Source: Bacteroidales bacterium (GTDB lineage Bacteria; Bacteroidota; Bacteroidia; Bacteroidales; FEN-979). From it: a stretch of DNA of 64,000 nucleotides. Location of the stretch: positions 37,913 to 101,912 of the forward strand of contig JAUXWT010000096.1 of NCBI GenBank assembly GCA_030681475.1, given 5' to 3'. The translations under genes were made by a program, and so were the position numbers. Of the stretch, positions 55,022-64,000 are shown in pieces (within the stretch, counting starts at the first letter, position 1; the number at the start of each line of letters is the position of its first letter). The notes under the pieces were generated by a model, which worked only from the letters and a program-made list of their open reading frames with translations, was not told where the DNA came from and did no database searches.

Positions 55022-56254
55022 TTACGGAATCACCACCGGAAAATCGTACCGGAAATCATTATATGCCGGTTTTTCGAGAATATTTTTCAGGAAATCGCGG
55101 TAAGCATCTGTAAATGAGAACTTATCGATATCGTAATATTCCTCGGACAATGGCTTGTTGCCTACCGCACCCATATCTATTGAGGTCGTGTTGAACTCTT
55201 CAAGTTCAACATTCGGAACGATCTTTTTCATCACCGGCATCTGTCCGTACTCCTCACGAAGCAGCAGATCAACGACTTTATCGGCCAGCGTAGCGGTTAA
55301 CTTCCGGTCATAATGGTGGCAATGACCTGAGCGGGGATAGTAGCCGGAAATTTGTGCACGGGCCTCAATTTTAAGCATGCTGCTGATTTCCGAAGCAACA
55401 ATTCCGCTTACACCACCAAACCTGGGATGGCCGTATTCATCCACTTCAGAGCTGGCATACACCACATCCAGCTTGCCTCTTTTTTCATCATACCATCTAA
55501 TTCCTTCCGAAACAGGAATGATAAGACACCGCTTTTTTGATTGCATGTAGGCCTCCTTCACCGTTTCGAAAAAGACCTCTTTTCGCTCCTTTGTCATCTC
55601 AAACTCGGGCACAAGGCCCAGCGAAGCGCCGCCAAATATGGTTGTTCCCGTTAGCCAGCCGGCATCGCGTCCCATGACTTCCATGACCAGGATACGCGAA
55701 TGCGATTCAGCCGTGGTCTTGAGGTTTGCCGTAAATTCCATCATTGACTGGGCTGCAGATGGGAATCCGGGGCATAAAACCGCTTCGATCTCTTTGCCCT
55801 GGTAATGATGAATGGTTCGCGTCCGCAGATCGTTATCAATGGTTTTCGGAAACCCGATCACAGGGATACCTTCTGTTTCGAATAATCGTTTGGCTGCGCC
55901 ATTGGTATCATCACCGCCGATCGTTACCAGTACATCGATCTTATAACGTTCGAAATTCCGTAACACTTGTGGCACACGGCTTTCAGGGTGCTTTTTAGAG
56001 GGGAATGGGTTCGTACGGCTTGAACGGAGCGCCGTACCGCCATAGTACCCGTCATAGGGCTGGTGTGTCAGATCCACCACATCGCCATCGCCAAGCAGGC
56101 CTTTCCAGCCCTGGAGGATGCCATAAACTTTAAAGCCCAGCAGTGATGCCCGGTTTCTGATCGCTTCGATACTTGAGTTGATGGCCGGAGTGTCGCCGCC
56201 ACCTGATAAGATGGCCAGTGTTTTCCCCTGGAATAGTTTGTACTCGGATTTCAT
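55022..56254 (-). CDS. pfp: Phosphofructokinase, PPi-dependent type by active-site residues
   Basis: 410 aa. 'LSGGGDTPAINSSI' opens the PFK fold. Two diagnostic sites read GGDDT and PKTIDND: Asp in the first and Lys in the second are the pattern of pyrophosphate-dependent enzymes, whereas ATP-dependent PfkA has GGDGS and PGTIDND. 'EVMGRDAGWLTG' and 'HCHHYDRKLTATLADK' follow. It interconverts fructose 6-phosphate and 1,6-bisphosphate, reversibly if PPi-linked. The phosphoryl donor is inferred from residues only. Confidence 0.9.
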   Translation of the reverse strand: MKSEYKLFQGKTLAILSGGGDTPAINSSIEAIRNRASLLGFKVYGILQGWKGLLGDGDVVDLTHQPYDGYYGGTALRSSRTNPFPSKKHPESRVPQVLRNFERYKIDVLVTIGGDDTNGAAKRLFETEGIPVIGFPKTIDNDLRTRTIHHYQGKEIEAVLCPGFPSAAQSMMEFTANLKTTAESHSRILVMEVMGRDAGWLTGTTIFGGASLGLVPEFEMTKERKEVFFETVKEAYMQSKKRCLIIPVSEGIRWYDEKRGKLDVVYASSEVDEYGHPRFGGVSGIVASEISSMLKIEARAQISGYYPRSGHCHHYDRKLTATLADKVVDLLLREEYGQMPVMKKIVPNVELEEFNTTSIDMGAVGNKPLSEEYYDIDKFSFTDAYRDFLKNILEKPAYNDFRYDFPVVIP

Positions 56255-56277
56255 AGGTAATTTCGGTTTTCGGCTGC

Positions 56278-56285
56278 AAACTTAC
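56278..56285 (-). promoter_or_regulatory. -7 box (TAAGTTTG) for the phosphofructokinase gene
   Basis: Minus-strand exact match that overlaps the stop codon of the upstream dehydrogenase gene (56282-56284), 23 nt from the ATG. Confidence 0.4.
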
Positions 56286-57217
56286 AGAATTTTCCTGATC
56301 TTGCCGATCAGAACCTGAGCAAGTTTTATATTCGACTCCTGCGTCCAGCCGGCAACATGGGGGGTCAGGACCACATTTTCAGCGTTCACCAGGTAGTTAA
56401 GTTCATCGGGCATTTTCGTTGAAAGCGACTCAAACGAAACATCTTCATATTCCAGCACATCAAGCGCCGCCCCTATTACTTTACCGGATTCCAGGTTCTT
56501 CGTCAGGTCAGAAGTTCTTACCACTGCCCCACGGGCAGTATTGATCAGCCAGATGTTTTTGACAAACCGTTGCAGGAAATAATCATCAACCAGGTGCGTC
56601 GTTTCTTCAGTAAGCGGTACATGGAGGCTCAGGATATCTGTTTGCATAAAAATTTCATCCATGGAAGTTTCAAGCGTATTTCCATCGGAGTAGTTGTGTT
56701 TGTACTTGTCATACGAAATCACATTGGCTTCAAATCCTTTCAGTCTTTGTGCAAAGGCGCTTCCCATGTTGCCATAACCGATGATGCCAACACATTTCCC
56801 TTTGATCTCGGCACCCCGGTTGCCCTCCCTGATCCAGATTCCCTGTCGCACCTGCTGATCGGCACGGTTCATATGATTCATGATCGAAAGAAGCATGCCC
56901 AAAGCGTGTTCGCCAACTGCATCGCGGTTGCCTTCGGGTGAATTCAGGCAATGGATCCCCTTGCTTTCTGCATACCCGACATCAATATTCTCCATCCCCG
57001 CTCCCACTCGCCCGATGAATTTCAACCGGATGGCCCGGTCAAGAAACGCTTTGTCAATCCTGATCTTACTCCGGATAATCACACCGTCGTACTGACCCGC
57101 AATGGATAAAAAATCTTCCCTGCCATAGTCAGGAAAAAAGTGACAATCAAAACCCAGGCCGATCAACTCTTCGCGGATCAGGGGATGAACGGAATCGATG
57201 AATAGGATCTTGGCCAT
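56282..57217 (-). CDS. D-isomer 2-hydroxyacid dehydrogenase (phosphoglycerate dehydrogenase-like)
   Basis: 311 aa. NAD-binding 'GIIGYGNMGSAFAQRLKGF' with Asp in 'ISYDKYKHN', catalytic Arg in 'LINTARGAVV', and His in 'LTPHVAGWTQES'. It has no C-terminal ACT domain, so it is the short form. Likely substrate is 3-phosphoglycerate (SerA role) but other 2-hydroxyacids cannot be excluded. Confidence 0.88.
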   Translation of the reverse strand: MAKILFIDSVHPLIREELIGLGFDCHFFPDYGREDFLSIAGQYDGVIIRSKIRIDKAFLDRAIRLKFIGRVGAGMENIDVGYAESKGIHCLNSPEGNRDAVGEHALGMLLSIMNHMNRADQQVRQGIWIREGNRGAEIKGKCVGIIGYGNMGSAFAQRLKGFEANVISYDKYKHNYSDGNTLETSMDEIFMQTDILSLHVPLTEETTHLVDDYFLQRFVKNIWLINTARGAVVRTSDLTKNLESGKVIGAALDVLEYEDVSFESLSTKMPDELNYLVNAENVVLTPHVAGWTQESNIKLAQVLIGKIRKIL

Positions 57218-57330
57218 TGGTGAACGAGTGAACAGGTGAACGGGTGAACAGGCGGACAGGCGGACAAGCAGACAGGTGGACAGTTACCCTGTCACTTTGT
57301 TACCCTGTCACCTTGTTACCCTGTCACCTA
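57218..57330. repeat. GGTGAACAG / TTACCCTGTCACC repeat, orientation switch inside the tract
   Basis: The first half is GGTGAACGG-GGCGGACAG units; the second half is TTACCCTGTCACC units, i.e. the same family inverted. The two halves can pair as a long imperfect hairpin. It fills the gap between two divergent genes. Confidence 0.85.
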
Positions 57331-57395
57331 ATTACGCTCTCCCTGTTTCCCTCAACAAAGGTATCACAGATTCTGCTTATTCCATAAGGTTTTCG

Positions 57396-57403
57396 TAATT
57401 TTG
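57396..57403 (+). promoter_or_regulatory. -7 box (TAATTTTG) for the RND transporter
   Basis: Exact match 18 nt before the GTG start, with TTCTG 21 nt further upstream as a weak -33 element. Confidence 0.45.
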
Positions 57404-57421
57404 CACGCTAATTGAATATTT

Positions 57422-59827
57422 GTGTGGAATTTTCTGGTTAAAACTATCCTAAGGAACAGGATTACTATCTTGATCGTGATTACGCTGATGACTGCCTTTA
57501 TGGGATATAAGGCAACCCAGGTCAGCATACAGTATGAGAGTACCAGTATTCTGCCGGCCAGGGATTCAACAAACATCGTTTATCAGCAGTTCATCACGCA
57601 ATTTGGCCAGGACGGGACAATCATGTTTATCGGGATTGTCGATACAAACCTCTTTCTCCTTTCACATTTTAATGCACTTTTTGACCTTACCGATTCATTG
57701 AAAATGATCCGGGGGGTGAATGAGATCGTTTCGGTAACGAGATTATTCAACCTGGTGAAAAATGATTCGGTGAAAAAATTTGAATTCATCCCGATTTCCC
57801 GCTTCAAACCACCTGATCAGCAAACATTGGACAGTATCAGAACGCTCATTTATTCGTTACCCCTATACGACGAACTCGTTTATAACAAATCCACCTCAGC
57901 CTACCTGATGGCGCTGACGCTGGATAAGAACATTATTGGTTCAAAGGAGCGCAACAAACTGATCGGTGATATCGTCACCACCGTGGATCGGTTTTCGGAA
58001 CAGTCGAAGGTGGAAATTCATTATTCCGGACTCCCGTATATCCGGACACTGATCGCCACAAAGCTCCAAAATGAGCTTAAACTCTTTATCCTGCTGGCCC
58101 TGGTCGTAAGCGCCCTGTTCCTCTTCATCTTTTTCCGGTCGGCAAAAGCAGTGATTTTTCCTTTATTCATCATGATCATCAGTGTCTTATGGGCGCTTGG
58201 CCTCATGGCTATCTTCGGATACAAAATCACTTTGCTCAGTTCGATTATTCCTCCGTTGGTTATTGTAATCGCTGTTGAGAACTGCATTTTTATTTTAAAT
58301 AAATACCACTACGAATACAGCCATCACCGCAACCAGGCTAAAGCCTTATCGCGTGTCATCGGGCGCATCGGGGCAGCTAACCTGCTGACGAATGCCGCCA
58401 CTGCCACTGGTTTTGCCGCATTTACCATCACCAACAACAAACTGCTTGTTGAATTCGGACTGATTGCTGCCATCAGCATTATGGTCATTTATGCCCTTTC
58501 ATTAACCCTTGTACCCATCTTCTTTAGTTTTCTTCCTCCCCCAAAAGGAAGGTACACGAAGCATATCGAAGCAAGTCTTGCCAAGTCATTGATAGAGAAA
58601 GTGGTTTATTGGGTTACAAACTATCGCAATCCCATTTATTATGCCATGGCAGTTTGCATCGTGATCGGTGTGGTTGGCGCTTCCAGGCTGAAGACAAGCG
58701 GTACCATTGTTGACGACATCTCCAAGAGTGATCCGATTTATAAAGACATGATGTTTTTTGAACAGAACTTCAAGGGGATCATGCCACTGGAAATCGTTGT
58801 TGACACAAAAAAGAAAAAAGGGGTACTGAACCTTTCCACCCTGAAAAAGATCGATCGGCTTCAGGACAGCCTGAAGAGATACAAAGAATTATCCAAACCC
58901 TTGTCGGTCGTGGAAGTTGTCAAGAATGCCAAACAGGCATTTTATGCCGGGGATCCGCAATTTTACGATCTCCCCAGTTCCAATGAATTAACATTCATGG
59001 CAGATTACATCCCCTTCTTCAAATCCGGGAAACGGTCCCTATTGGATAATTTTATCGACTCTACATACCAAATTGCCAGAATAAGCGTACAAATGGCCAA
59101 TGTTGGCACTGCAAAGATCGACAGCATTCAGCAACATCTCAAACCTGTCATTGATTCAATATTCAATCCTGCAAAATACAAGGTCACCATCACCGGAACC
59201 AGCGTGGTGTTCTTAAAAGGGACCAACTTCCTGATCCGAAACCTGTGGGAGAGCATTGCGCTGGCCGTTGTTGTCATTGCCCTGCTGCTTGCATTTCTCT
59301 TCACTTCATGGCGGATGATCCTGATCTCTTTGATTCCCAATTTGATACCACAACTCATGACCGCAGCGTTGATGGGTTTCACCGGTATCCCGATCAAACC
59401 TTCTACTATCCTGATTTTCAGCATCGCCCTGGGAATTTCCGTGGATAACTCCATTCAGTTCCTGTCACGCTACCGGCTGCAACTCAAGCATACCCGGCAT
59501 GATATACCATCCTCAGTGATCTCCGCATTGCGCGAAACCGGGTACAGCATGATCTACTCTTCGACAGTCCTGTTTTTTGGTTTCGGAATTTTCATTCTTT
59601 CCACATTCGGCGGCACCCAGGCTCTTGGGTTCCTGATCTCGTTTACCTTGCTCGTTGCCGGATTGCTCAATATGTTGGTGCTACCCTCGCTGCTCCTTAC
59701 CCTTGATAAATGGAGTACAACAAAAGCATTTGAAGAGCCGCTGGTTAACATTTATGATGACGATCTGGAGATGTTACTTGAGGAAACCACGTTGAAATTC
59801 CGACAAAACGATGTAAAAACGGAGTAA
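57422..59827 (+). CDS. MMPL/RND-superfamily exporter
   Basis: 801 aa with a GTG start. Two repeats of one membrane helix, a large periplasmic loop, and five clustered helices: the first helix bundle starts near '[20 protein letters not shown]', the second near '[17 protein letters not shown]'. Both bundles have sterol-sensing-like segments ('[21 protein letters not shown]', '[19 protein letters not shown]'). Members of this family export lipids or hydrophobic compounds by proton flow; the substrate is not shown. Confidence 0.9.
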   Translation: MWNFLVKTILRNRITILIVITLMTAFMGYKATQVSIQYESTSILPARDSTNIVYQQFITQFGQDGTIMFIGIVDTNLFLLSHFNALFDLTDSLKMIRGVNEIVSVTRLFNLVKNDSVKKFEFIPISRFKPPDQQTLDSIRTLIYSLPLYDELVYNKSTSAYLMALTLDKNIIGSKERNKLIGDIVTTVDRFSEQSKVEIHYSGLPYIRTLIATKLQNELKLFILLALVVSALFLFIFFRSAKAVIFPLFIMIISVLWALGLMAIFGYKITLLSSIIPPLVIVIAVENCIFILNKYHYEYSHHRNQAKALSRVIGRIGAANLLTNAATATGFAAFTITNNKLLVEFGLIAAISIMVIYALSLTLVPIFFSFLPPPKGRYTKHIEASLAKSLIEKVVYWVTNYRNPIYYAMAVCIVIGVVGASRLKTSGTIVDDISKSDPIYKDMMFFEQNFKGIMPLEIVVDTKKKKGVLNLSTLKKIDRLQDSLKRYKELSKPLSVVEVVKNAKQAFYAGDPQFYDLPSSNELTFMADYIPFFKSGKRSLLDNFIDSTYQIARISVQMANVGTAKIDSIQQHLKPVIDSIFNPAKYKVTITGTSVVFLKGTNFLIRNLWESIALAVVVIALLLAFLFTSWRMILISLIPNLIPQLMTAALMGFTGIPIKPSTILIFSIALGISVDNSIQFLSRYRLQLKHTRHDIPSSVISALRETGYSMIYSSTVLFFGFGIFILSTFGGTQALGFLISFTLLVAGLLNMLVLPSLLLTLDKWSTTKAFEEPLVNIYDDDLEMLLEETTLKFRQNDVKTE

Positions 59828-59865
59828 GTTTATTAATTTTACCCGACCATTTAAAAATAATCACC

Positions 59866-60726
59866 ATGAAAGGAATCATTTTAGCCGGTGGGGCCGGTAC
59901 CCGCCTTCACCCATTGACACTTGCGGTTAGCAAACAACTGATGCCGATCTACGACAAACCCATGATCTATTACCCCTTGTCGGTGCTTATGATGGCAGGA
60001 ATCAATGAGATCCTCATTATATCAACCCCGCATGACTTACCTCATTTCAGGCAACTCCTCGGCGACGGGAAATCCCTGGGATGTTCATTCTCCTTTGAAG
60101 AGCAAGTGATACCCAATGGGCTGGCACAGGCGTTTGTGATCGGAGAACAGTTTATTGGTAAGGAAAAGGTAGCGTTGATCCTGGGCGATAACATTTTTTT
60201 TGGCAACGGCCTCTCCCAGATCGTGCATGAAAACAATGATCCGTCCGGAGGAGTGGTATTTGCCTATCATGTGCATGATCCTGAACGGTATGGCGTTGTG
60301 GAGTTTGATGAAAAGTTCAAAGCCCTGACCATTGAAGAAAAGCCCCAAAGACCAAAATCGAATTTTGCTGTTCCGGGGTTGTATTTTTATGATAATTCGG
60401 TCATTGAGGTCGCAAAGAATATGAAACCCAGCGCCCGGGGTGAATATGAGATCACCGATGTGAACCGCTGGTATCTTGCACAAGGCAAATTGAAAGTAGG
60501 TGTGCTGAGCCGGGGCATTGCATGGCTTGATACAGGTACTTTTGAATCATTATTACAAGCGTCGCAGTTTGTTGAAGTGGTCCAAAACCGGCAGGGGCTT
60601 AAGATCGGGTGTATCGAAGAGATGGCTTACCGCATGAACTTCATCAGCCGCGAGCAACTGAATAACATTGCACAACCCCTGCTAAAAAGCGGTTATGGCC
60701 AATACCTTCTCAACCTGACAGAATAA
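59866..60726 (+). CDS. rfbA: Glucose-1-phosphate thymidylyltransferase
   Basis: 286 aa. '[29 protein letters not shown]' region (nucleotidyltransferase motif), '[12 protein letters not shown]', '[13 protein letters not shown]' and '[15 protein letters not shown]' match RmlA closely in order and length. It makes dTDP-glucose, the first step to dTDP-rhamnose and related sugars. Other rml genes are not in the window. Confidence 0.96.
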   Translation: MKGIILAGGAGTRLHPLTLAVSKQLMPIYDKPMIYYPLSVLMMAGINEILIISTPHDLPHFRQLLGDGKSLGCSFSFEEQVIPNGLAQAFVIGEQFIGKEKVALILGDNIFFGNGLSQIVHENNDPSGGVVFAYHVHDPERYGVVEFDEKFKALTIEEKPQRPKSNFAVPGLYFYDNSVIEVAKNMKPSARGEYEITDVNRWYLAQGKLKVGVLSRGIAWLDTGTFESLLQASQFVEVVQNRQGLKIGCIEEMAYRMNFISREQLNNIAQPLLKSGYGQYLLNLTE

Positions 60727-60755
60727 TAAATTATTTCGCTACCGCACTGCTGCTC

Positions 60756-61730
60756 ATGCATTCCCTGAAATCGCTCCATCAACGTATCAAAGACGCATTT
60801 TCCGACACAAGGTTTGATATGGAACCACAACGATTGTATCAACCCATTACCTACACACTAGATCTTGGAGGCAAACGGTTACGGCCTGTTTTAGTGCTAA
60901 TGTCGTGTGAGATCTTTGGCGGCGACATTGAGAAAGCGGTTTATCCTGCCATGGGGGTTGAAATTTTTCATAATTTCACCTTGCTCCATGACGACATCAT
61001 GGACAACGCGCCTTTACGCCGTGGAAATAAAACCGTTCATCAAAAGTGGGATACCAACACGGCAATCCTTTCCGGAGATACCATGTTTGTAATTGCTTAC
61101 GAGCATGTTGCCAAAACCGATCCGGCGTTACTGCCCCAGGTGCTTGACCTCTTCAACGATACGGCGCGAAAGGTTTGTGAAGGCCAGCAATATGACATGG
61201 ATTTTGAGACTCAGGCCAGTGTTACGATCTCCGATTACATGACCATGATCAGGCTGAAAACAGCGGTGTTGATCGCCTGCAGCCTTAAACTGGGCGCTAT
61301 TATTGCCAGTGCAAGTGAACGGGATGCTGAAAAAATTTATAACCTTGGGATCGAACTTGGACTGGCCTTCCAGCTACAGGATGATTTCCTCGATGCGTTC
61401 GGCGATACAAGCAAATTTGGAAAAGCAATCGGAGGCGACATCGTTACAAATAAAAAGACTTTTCTCTTTATTAAAGCCTTTGAACTGGCTAAAGGAGATA
61501 CCCTGATCCAACTGACAAATTACTATTTTGACAAGGAGATCACGGCAACTCAAAAAACCGAAGGGATTGTAAATATCTACAAGAAACTGGAAATTGATAG
61601 TATCATCCGCCAGGAAATAGAATACCGCTACCGGAAAGCCCTTGAAATTCTTGAATCACTGCAATTCGATCGCTCCATAACCAATGAAATGGTTGCATTG
61701 ATGCAGGAGATGCTGGGCAGGGAAAAGTAG
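60756..61730 (+). CDS. Trans-polyprenyl diphosphate synthase
   Basis: 324 aa. 'LGGKRLRPVLVLMSCE', first Asp-rich motif 'LLHDDIMDNAPLRRG', and second 'FQLQDDFLDAFGD', with 'GKAIGGDIVTNKKT' between helices. It condenses IPP onto allylic diphosphates to make a quinone side chain or similar prenyl chain; chain length is not deducible with confidence. Confidence 0.93.
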   Translation: MHSLKSLHQRIKDAFSDTRFDMEPQRLYQPITYTLDLGGKRLRPVLVLMSCEIFGGDIEKAVYPAMGVEIFHNFTLLHDDIMDNAPLRRGNKTVHQKWDTNTAILSGDTMFVIAYEHVAKTDPALLPQVLDLFNDTARKVCEGQQYDMDFETQASVTISDYMTMIRLKTAVLIACSLKLGAIIASASERDAEKIYNLGIELGLAFQLQDDFLDAFGDTSKFGKAIGGDIVTNKKTFLFIKAFELAKGDTLIQLTNYYFDKEITATQKTEGIVNIYKKLEIDSIIRQEIEYRYRKALEILESLQFDRSITNEMVALMQEMLGREK

Positions 61731-61767
61731 AAAACTGCCGACTGCCGACTGCCGACTACAAACTGCT
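61731..61767. repeat. CTGCCGACTGCCGACTG repeat
   Basis: About four CTGCCGA units in the gap between the prenyl synthase stop and the ABC-F stop. Same family as 5205-5242. Confidence 0.85.
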
Positions 61768-63711
61768 TCATTCCTCCATGATCTCCAGCTCATAATTCAG
61801 TTCTTCCCAGCGTTTCATCTCTCTTTCCATCGAGATCTTCAGCGTTTCGTACTCCTTATAAAGACTGCCATCCTGAATCTGTTTCTGATATTTTTCAGGT
61901 GATCCTAAAATTCCTTCTTTTAACTTAATTTCTGATTCAAGCCGTTCAATTTCGGACTCGCATTTAATGATCTGGGATTTTACTTTCCGGATCTCCTTTT
62001 CGTTTTCTTTTCGTTTTTCCCAATTGATTTTATTGATTGAAACCTGTTCAGAATCGTTTGGTGTACCGGAATTTTTTTGTACAGACTCCAATTCCTTTAA
62101 AGACTGAATCCTGCGCTGCTCAAGAAAATCATAAATATCACCAATATACTCTTTCATGACACCGCGCCGGAACTCAAAAACACGGTTGGTTAAACCCTGC
62201 AAAAAATCACGGTCATGTGAAACGATCACCAGGGTGCCATTGTACTGCAACAATGCACTCTTCAACACATCTTTTGAGTGCATATCGAGATGGTTGGTCG
62301 GTTCGTCGAGCACAAGAAAATTAGACGGGGTGAGAAGCAATTTTGCCAGTGAAAGGCGTGATTTTTCACCACCCGAAAGCACCTTTACCTTCTTTTCAAT
62401 ATCATCGCCACTGAATAAAAAACCACCCAGGATGCCCTTTATCCGCGTCCGGATATCGCCGACTGCAATGTCATCAATGGTTTTAAAGACAGTTTTTTCA
62501 GGATCAAGATAGTCGCTTTGATTTTGAGCATAGTACCCGACCAAGACGTTGTGGCCATGTTTAAGTTCCCCGCTGAAATCAACCTTTCCGGTTATCACCT
62601 TCGACAAAGTCGTCTTGCCTTCTCCATTTTTCCCTACAAATGCAATGCGGTCACTCTTAATAATTGAAAAATTAAGGTTATTTAAAACACGCTTTTGCGG
62701 ATAATCTTTACAGAGATCTTTGGCCTCCAGAATAATTTTCCCGGAATGAGGCGCAGGTGGAAACCGGAATCGTATTCCCGATTCATCTAACGTGTCCACC
62801 TCCACCAGGTCGATCTTTTCAAGCAATTTGATCCGCGACTGAACCTGTTTAGCCTTGGTCGCTTTGGAACGAAATCGTTCAACAAACCGTTCAATCTGAC
62901 GAATCTGACGTTGTTGATTGTTATGGGTGGCCAACTGGCTTTCCATGCGATCTTCACGCATCAACACATACTCCGAATAATTGGCTTTGTAGTCATAGAT
63001 CCTCCCCAGCGAGATCTCGACCGTCCGCTTTGTAACATTATCCAGAAATGCACGGTCATGTGAAACGAGGACAACAGCTCCTTTATAGTTTTCAAGAAAT
63101 TCCTCCAGCCATTGAATAGAATCAATATCCAGGTGGTTGGTCGGCTAATCGAGTAAAATGACATCATGTTGCTGAAGCAGAATTTTTGCAATTTCAACCC
63201 GCATCTGCCAGCCACTGCTGAAAGTGGCCATTTTTCTGTTAAATTCCTCCCGCTCAAAACCAAGTCCCAACAATACTTTCTCAATATTCACATGAACGCC
63301 CTGTCCTCCGATTAAATGATACCGGTCAAGTGCATCCGAATGTTTCCTGATCAGTTTTTGATAACTTTCCGAATCATAATCGCTACGTTCACTGATCAGT
63401 TTTTCAAATCCGGCGATCATCCTTTCCAACTGAACCACTTCATTAAACGCATTCATGGTCTCCTGCATCACCGTCCTGTCGCTTTGTGATTCCATCTCCT
63501 GAGGCAGGTAACCCACGGAATGACCATCCGGTAGAATCACATCTCCCTCATCAGCCTTCTGAAGACCTTTGATAATTTTCAGCAAGGTAGATTTTCCGGC
63601 GCCATTTTTACCAACCAGGCCTATCCTGTCTTTGTCATTAATAATGAAGGAGATATGATCAAATAATGATTCGCCGCCAAATTGTATCGATAGATTGTTG
63701 ATTGAGACCAT
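61768..63711 (-). pseudogene. ABC-F family ATPase interrupted by one amber codon at the first Walker B Glu
   Basis: Read from ATG 63711 the frame is continuous to 61768 (647 residues) except for TAG at 63147-63145, codon 189. Domain 1 has Walker A 'GLVGKNGAGKSTLL', signature 'FSSGWQMRVEIAKIL' and 'DVILLD-stop-PTNHLD', so the stop stands exactly where the catalytic Glu of DEPTNHLD belongs; GAG to TAG is a single change. Domain 2 is intact (GKNGEGKTTL, LSGGEKSRLSLAK, VLDEPTNHLDMHS), as are the inter-domain linker and C-terminal coiled coil. ABC-F proteins act on the ribosome. TAG is used as a normal stop elsewhere (der, kamA), so this is a nonsense mutation or an assembly error, not recoding. 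Confidence 0.88.
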
Positions 63712-63717
63712 AGCCTG

Positions 63718-63725
63718 CAAAGATA
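63718..63725 (-). promoter_or_regulatory. -7 box (TATCTTTG) for the ABC-F gene
   Basis: Exact minus-strand match ending 6 nt before the ATG at 63711. It rules out the longer in-frame start at 63744 and implies a nearly leaderless mRNA. Confidence 0.45.
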
Positions 63726-63781
63726 AGAATAGAAAGAAACCCACCCAAAATCGCTGACCAAAAAGAAAGGACTGTCTTAAA

Positions 63782-63859
63782 TTACCCCACCCTTATTGGT
63801 GTGGGGGTCAGGGAGGTGAGGTATTTACAGGAAGAGAAGGGGTCAGGGGGGTGGGGTAT
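63782..63859. repeat. GGGGGTCAGGGAGGTGAGG-type repeat
   Basis: GC-rich degenerate units (GTGGGGGTCAGGGAGG, AAGGGGTCAGGGGGGTGGGG) between the ABC-F promoter and the intron 3' end. Related to 40231-40276 and the tract inside mfd. Confidence 0.8.
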
Positions 63860-63860
63860 A

Positions 63861-64000
63861 ATCGAGTAGGAGGAAAATGAAAAGGTTTTCCTCCTATTTC
63901 ATTTTCCGTCCTCTCACACCACCGTACGTACCGTTCGGTATACGGCGGTTTCTTAATTTACACGACGGACTTGTTTGTAGTAGTCAGAGAAAAAGATGAA
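63861..64000 (-). mobile_element. 3' end of a group IIC-like intron (domains V and VI), continues beyond the window
   Basis: Domain V on the minus strand (63949-63918): lower helix ACCGCCGTA / TACGGTGGT (9 bp with one G-T), two-base CG bulge, upper helix TACC / GGTA, GAAC tetraloop, and a CGC triad in the lower stem. A domain VI-like 11-bp hairpin follows (63896-63867, TAGGAGGAAAA paired with TTTTCCTCCTA). The 3' boundary near 63861 is approximate. A short open frame ending at 63953 on the minus strand (tail FSDYYKQVRRVN) could be the end of an intron-encoded reverse transcriptase, but that is uncertain. Confidence 0.6.

Noticed and set aside
63145..63147. Amber codon read as a sense codon (alternative code or pyrrolysine)
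   Set aside because: TAG ends several ordinary genes in the window (der, kamA), no pyl genes are seen, and the normal residue at this site is Glu.

Overview
The window is a piece of a Bacteroidota chromosome, most likely an uncultured Bacteroidales-like lineage. Evidence: many genes have a TAnnTTTG box, the Bacteroidota -7 promoter element, shortly upstream; there are proteins with type IX secretion (T9SS) C-terminal sorting domains, a GldB-type lipoprotein, a TonB/TonB-dependent-receptor set and a PorT-family barrel. Most content is single-copy housekeeping genes in short operons, with a few accessory insertions. No rRNA, CRISPR array, prophage or IS transposase was seen.

Layout. 1-6.3 kb: 3'-truncated BNR-repeat surface protein, a GxxExxY gene inside a 40-bp inverted repeat, comM, gldB. 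6.5-10.3 kb: outer-membrane barrel, nadE, nfu, exported 1-Cys peroxiredoxin. 10.5-18.6 kb: initiator tRNA-Met, DUF454 protein, the era-der-hslR-tonB run, a Cys-rich exported peptide, dtd, pdxJ, dipeptidase and an adenosine-deaminase-family gene. 18.6-22.4 kb: single-gene type IIG restriction-modification enzyme. 22.6-31.4 kb: orphan substrate-binding lipoprotein; a tight four-gene operon (lysine 2,3-aminomutase family, two ATP-grasp ligases, GNAT) that looks like an undescribed beta-amino-acid conjugate pathway; alpha/beta hydrolase; LiaF-like, PspC and TatC envelope genes. 31.4-37.5 kb: sulfur-handling cluster (SQR-like flavoprotein, DUF1641, DsrC/TusE, DsrE2, NifX-like protein, class-V aminotransferase, cysteine synthase) with a CRP/FNR-type palindrome and a second inverted repeat over its promoter. 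37.7-49.1 kb: coiled-coil lipoprotein, EEP nuclease, MORN lipoprotein, dihydroorotase, GT2, and secreted PLD-like, TonB-receptor and lamin-tail proteins. 49.1-63.7 kb: mfd, fbp, aspartokinase, PPi-type phosphofructokinase, 2-hydroxyacid dehydrogenase, RND exporter, rfbA, prenyl synthase, and an ABC-F ATPase broken by one amber codon. The right edge carries the 3' end (domains V and VI) of a group IIC-like intron.

The most unusual global feature is a set of about eighteen short-unit degenerate repeat tracts of several unrelated families. They fill gene borders, supply stop codons, C-terminal tails and one Shine-Dalgarno sequence, and interrupt NadE and Mfd in frame.

All calls come from reading the sequence and recalled family knowledge; no database search was run. 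Promoter calls rest mostly on the -7 box and are tentative unless a -33 element is stated.
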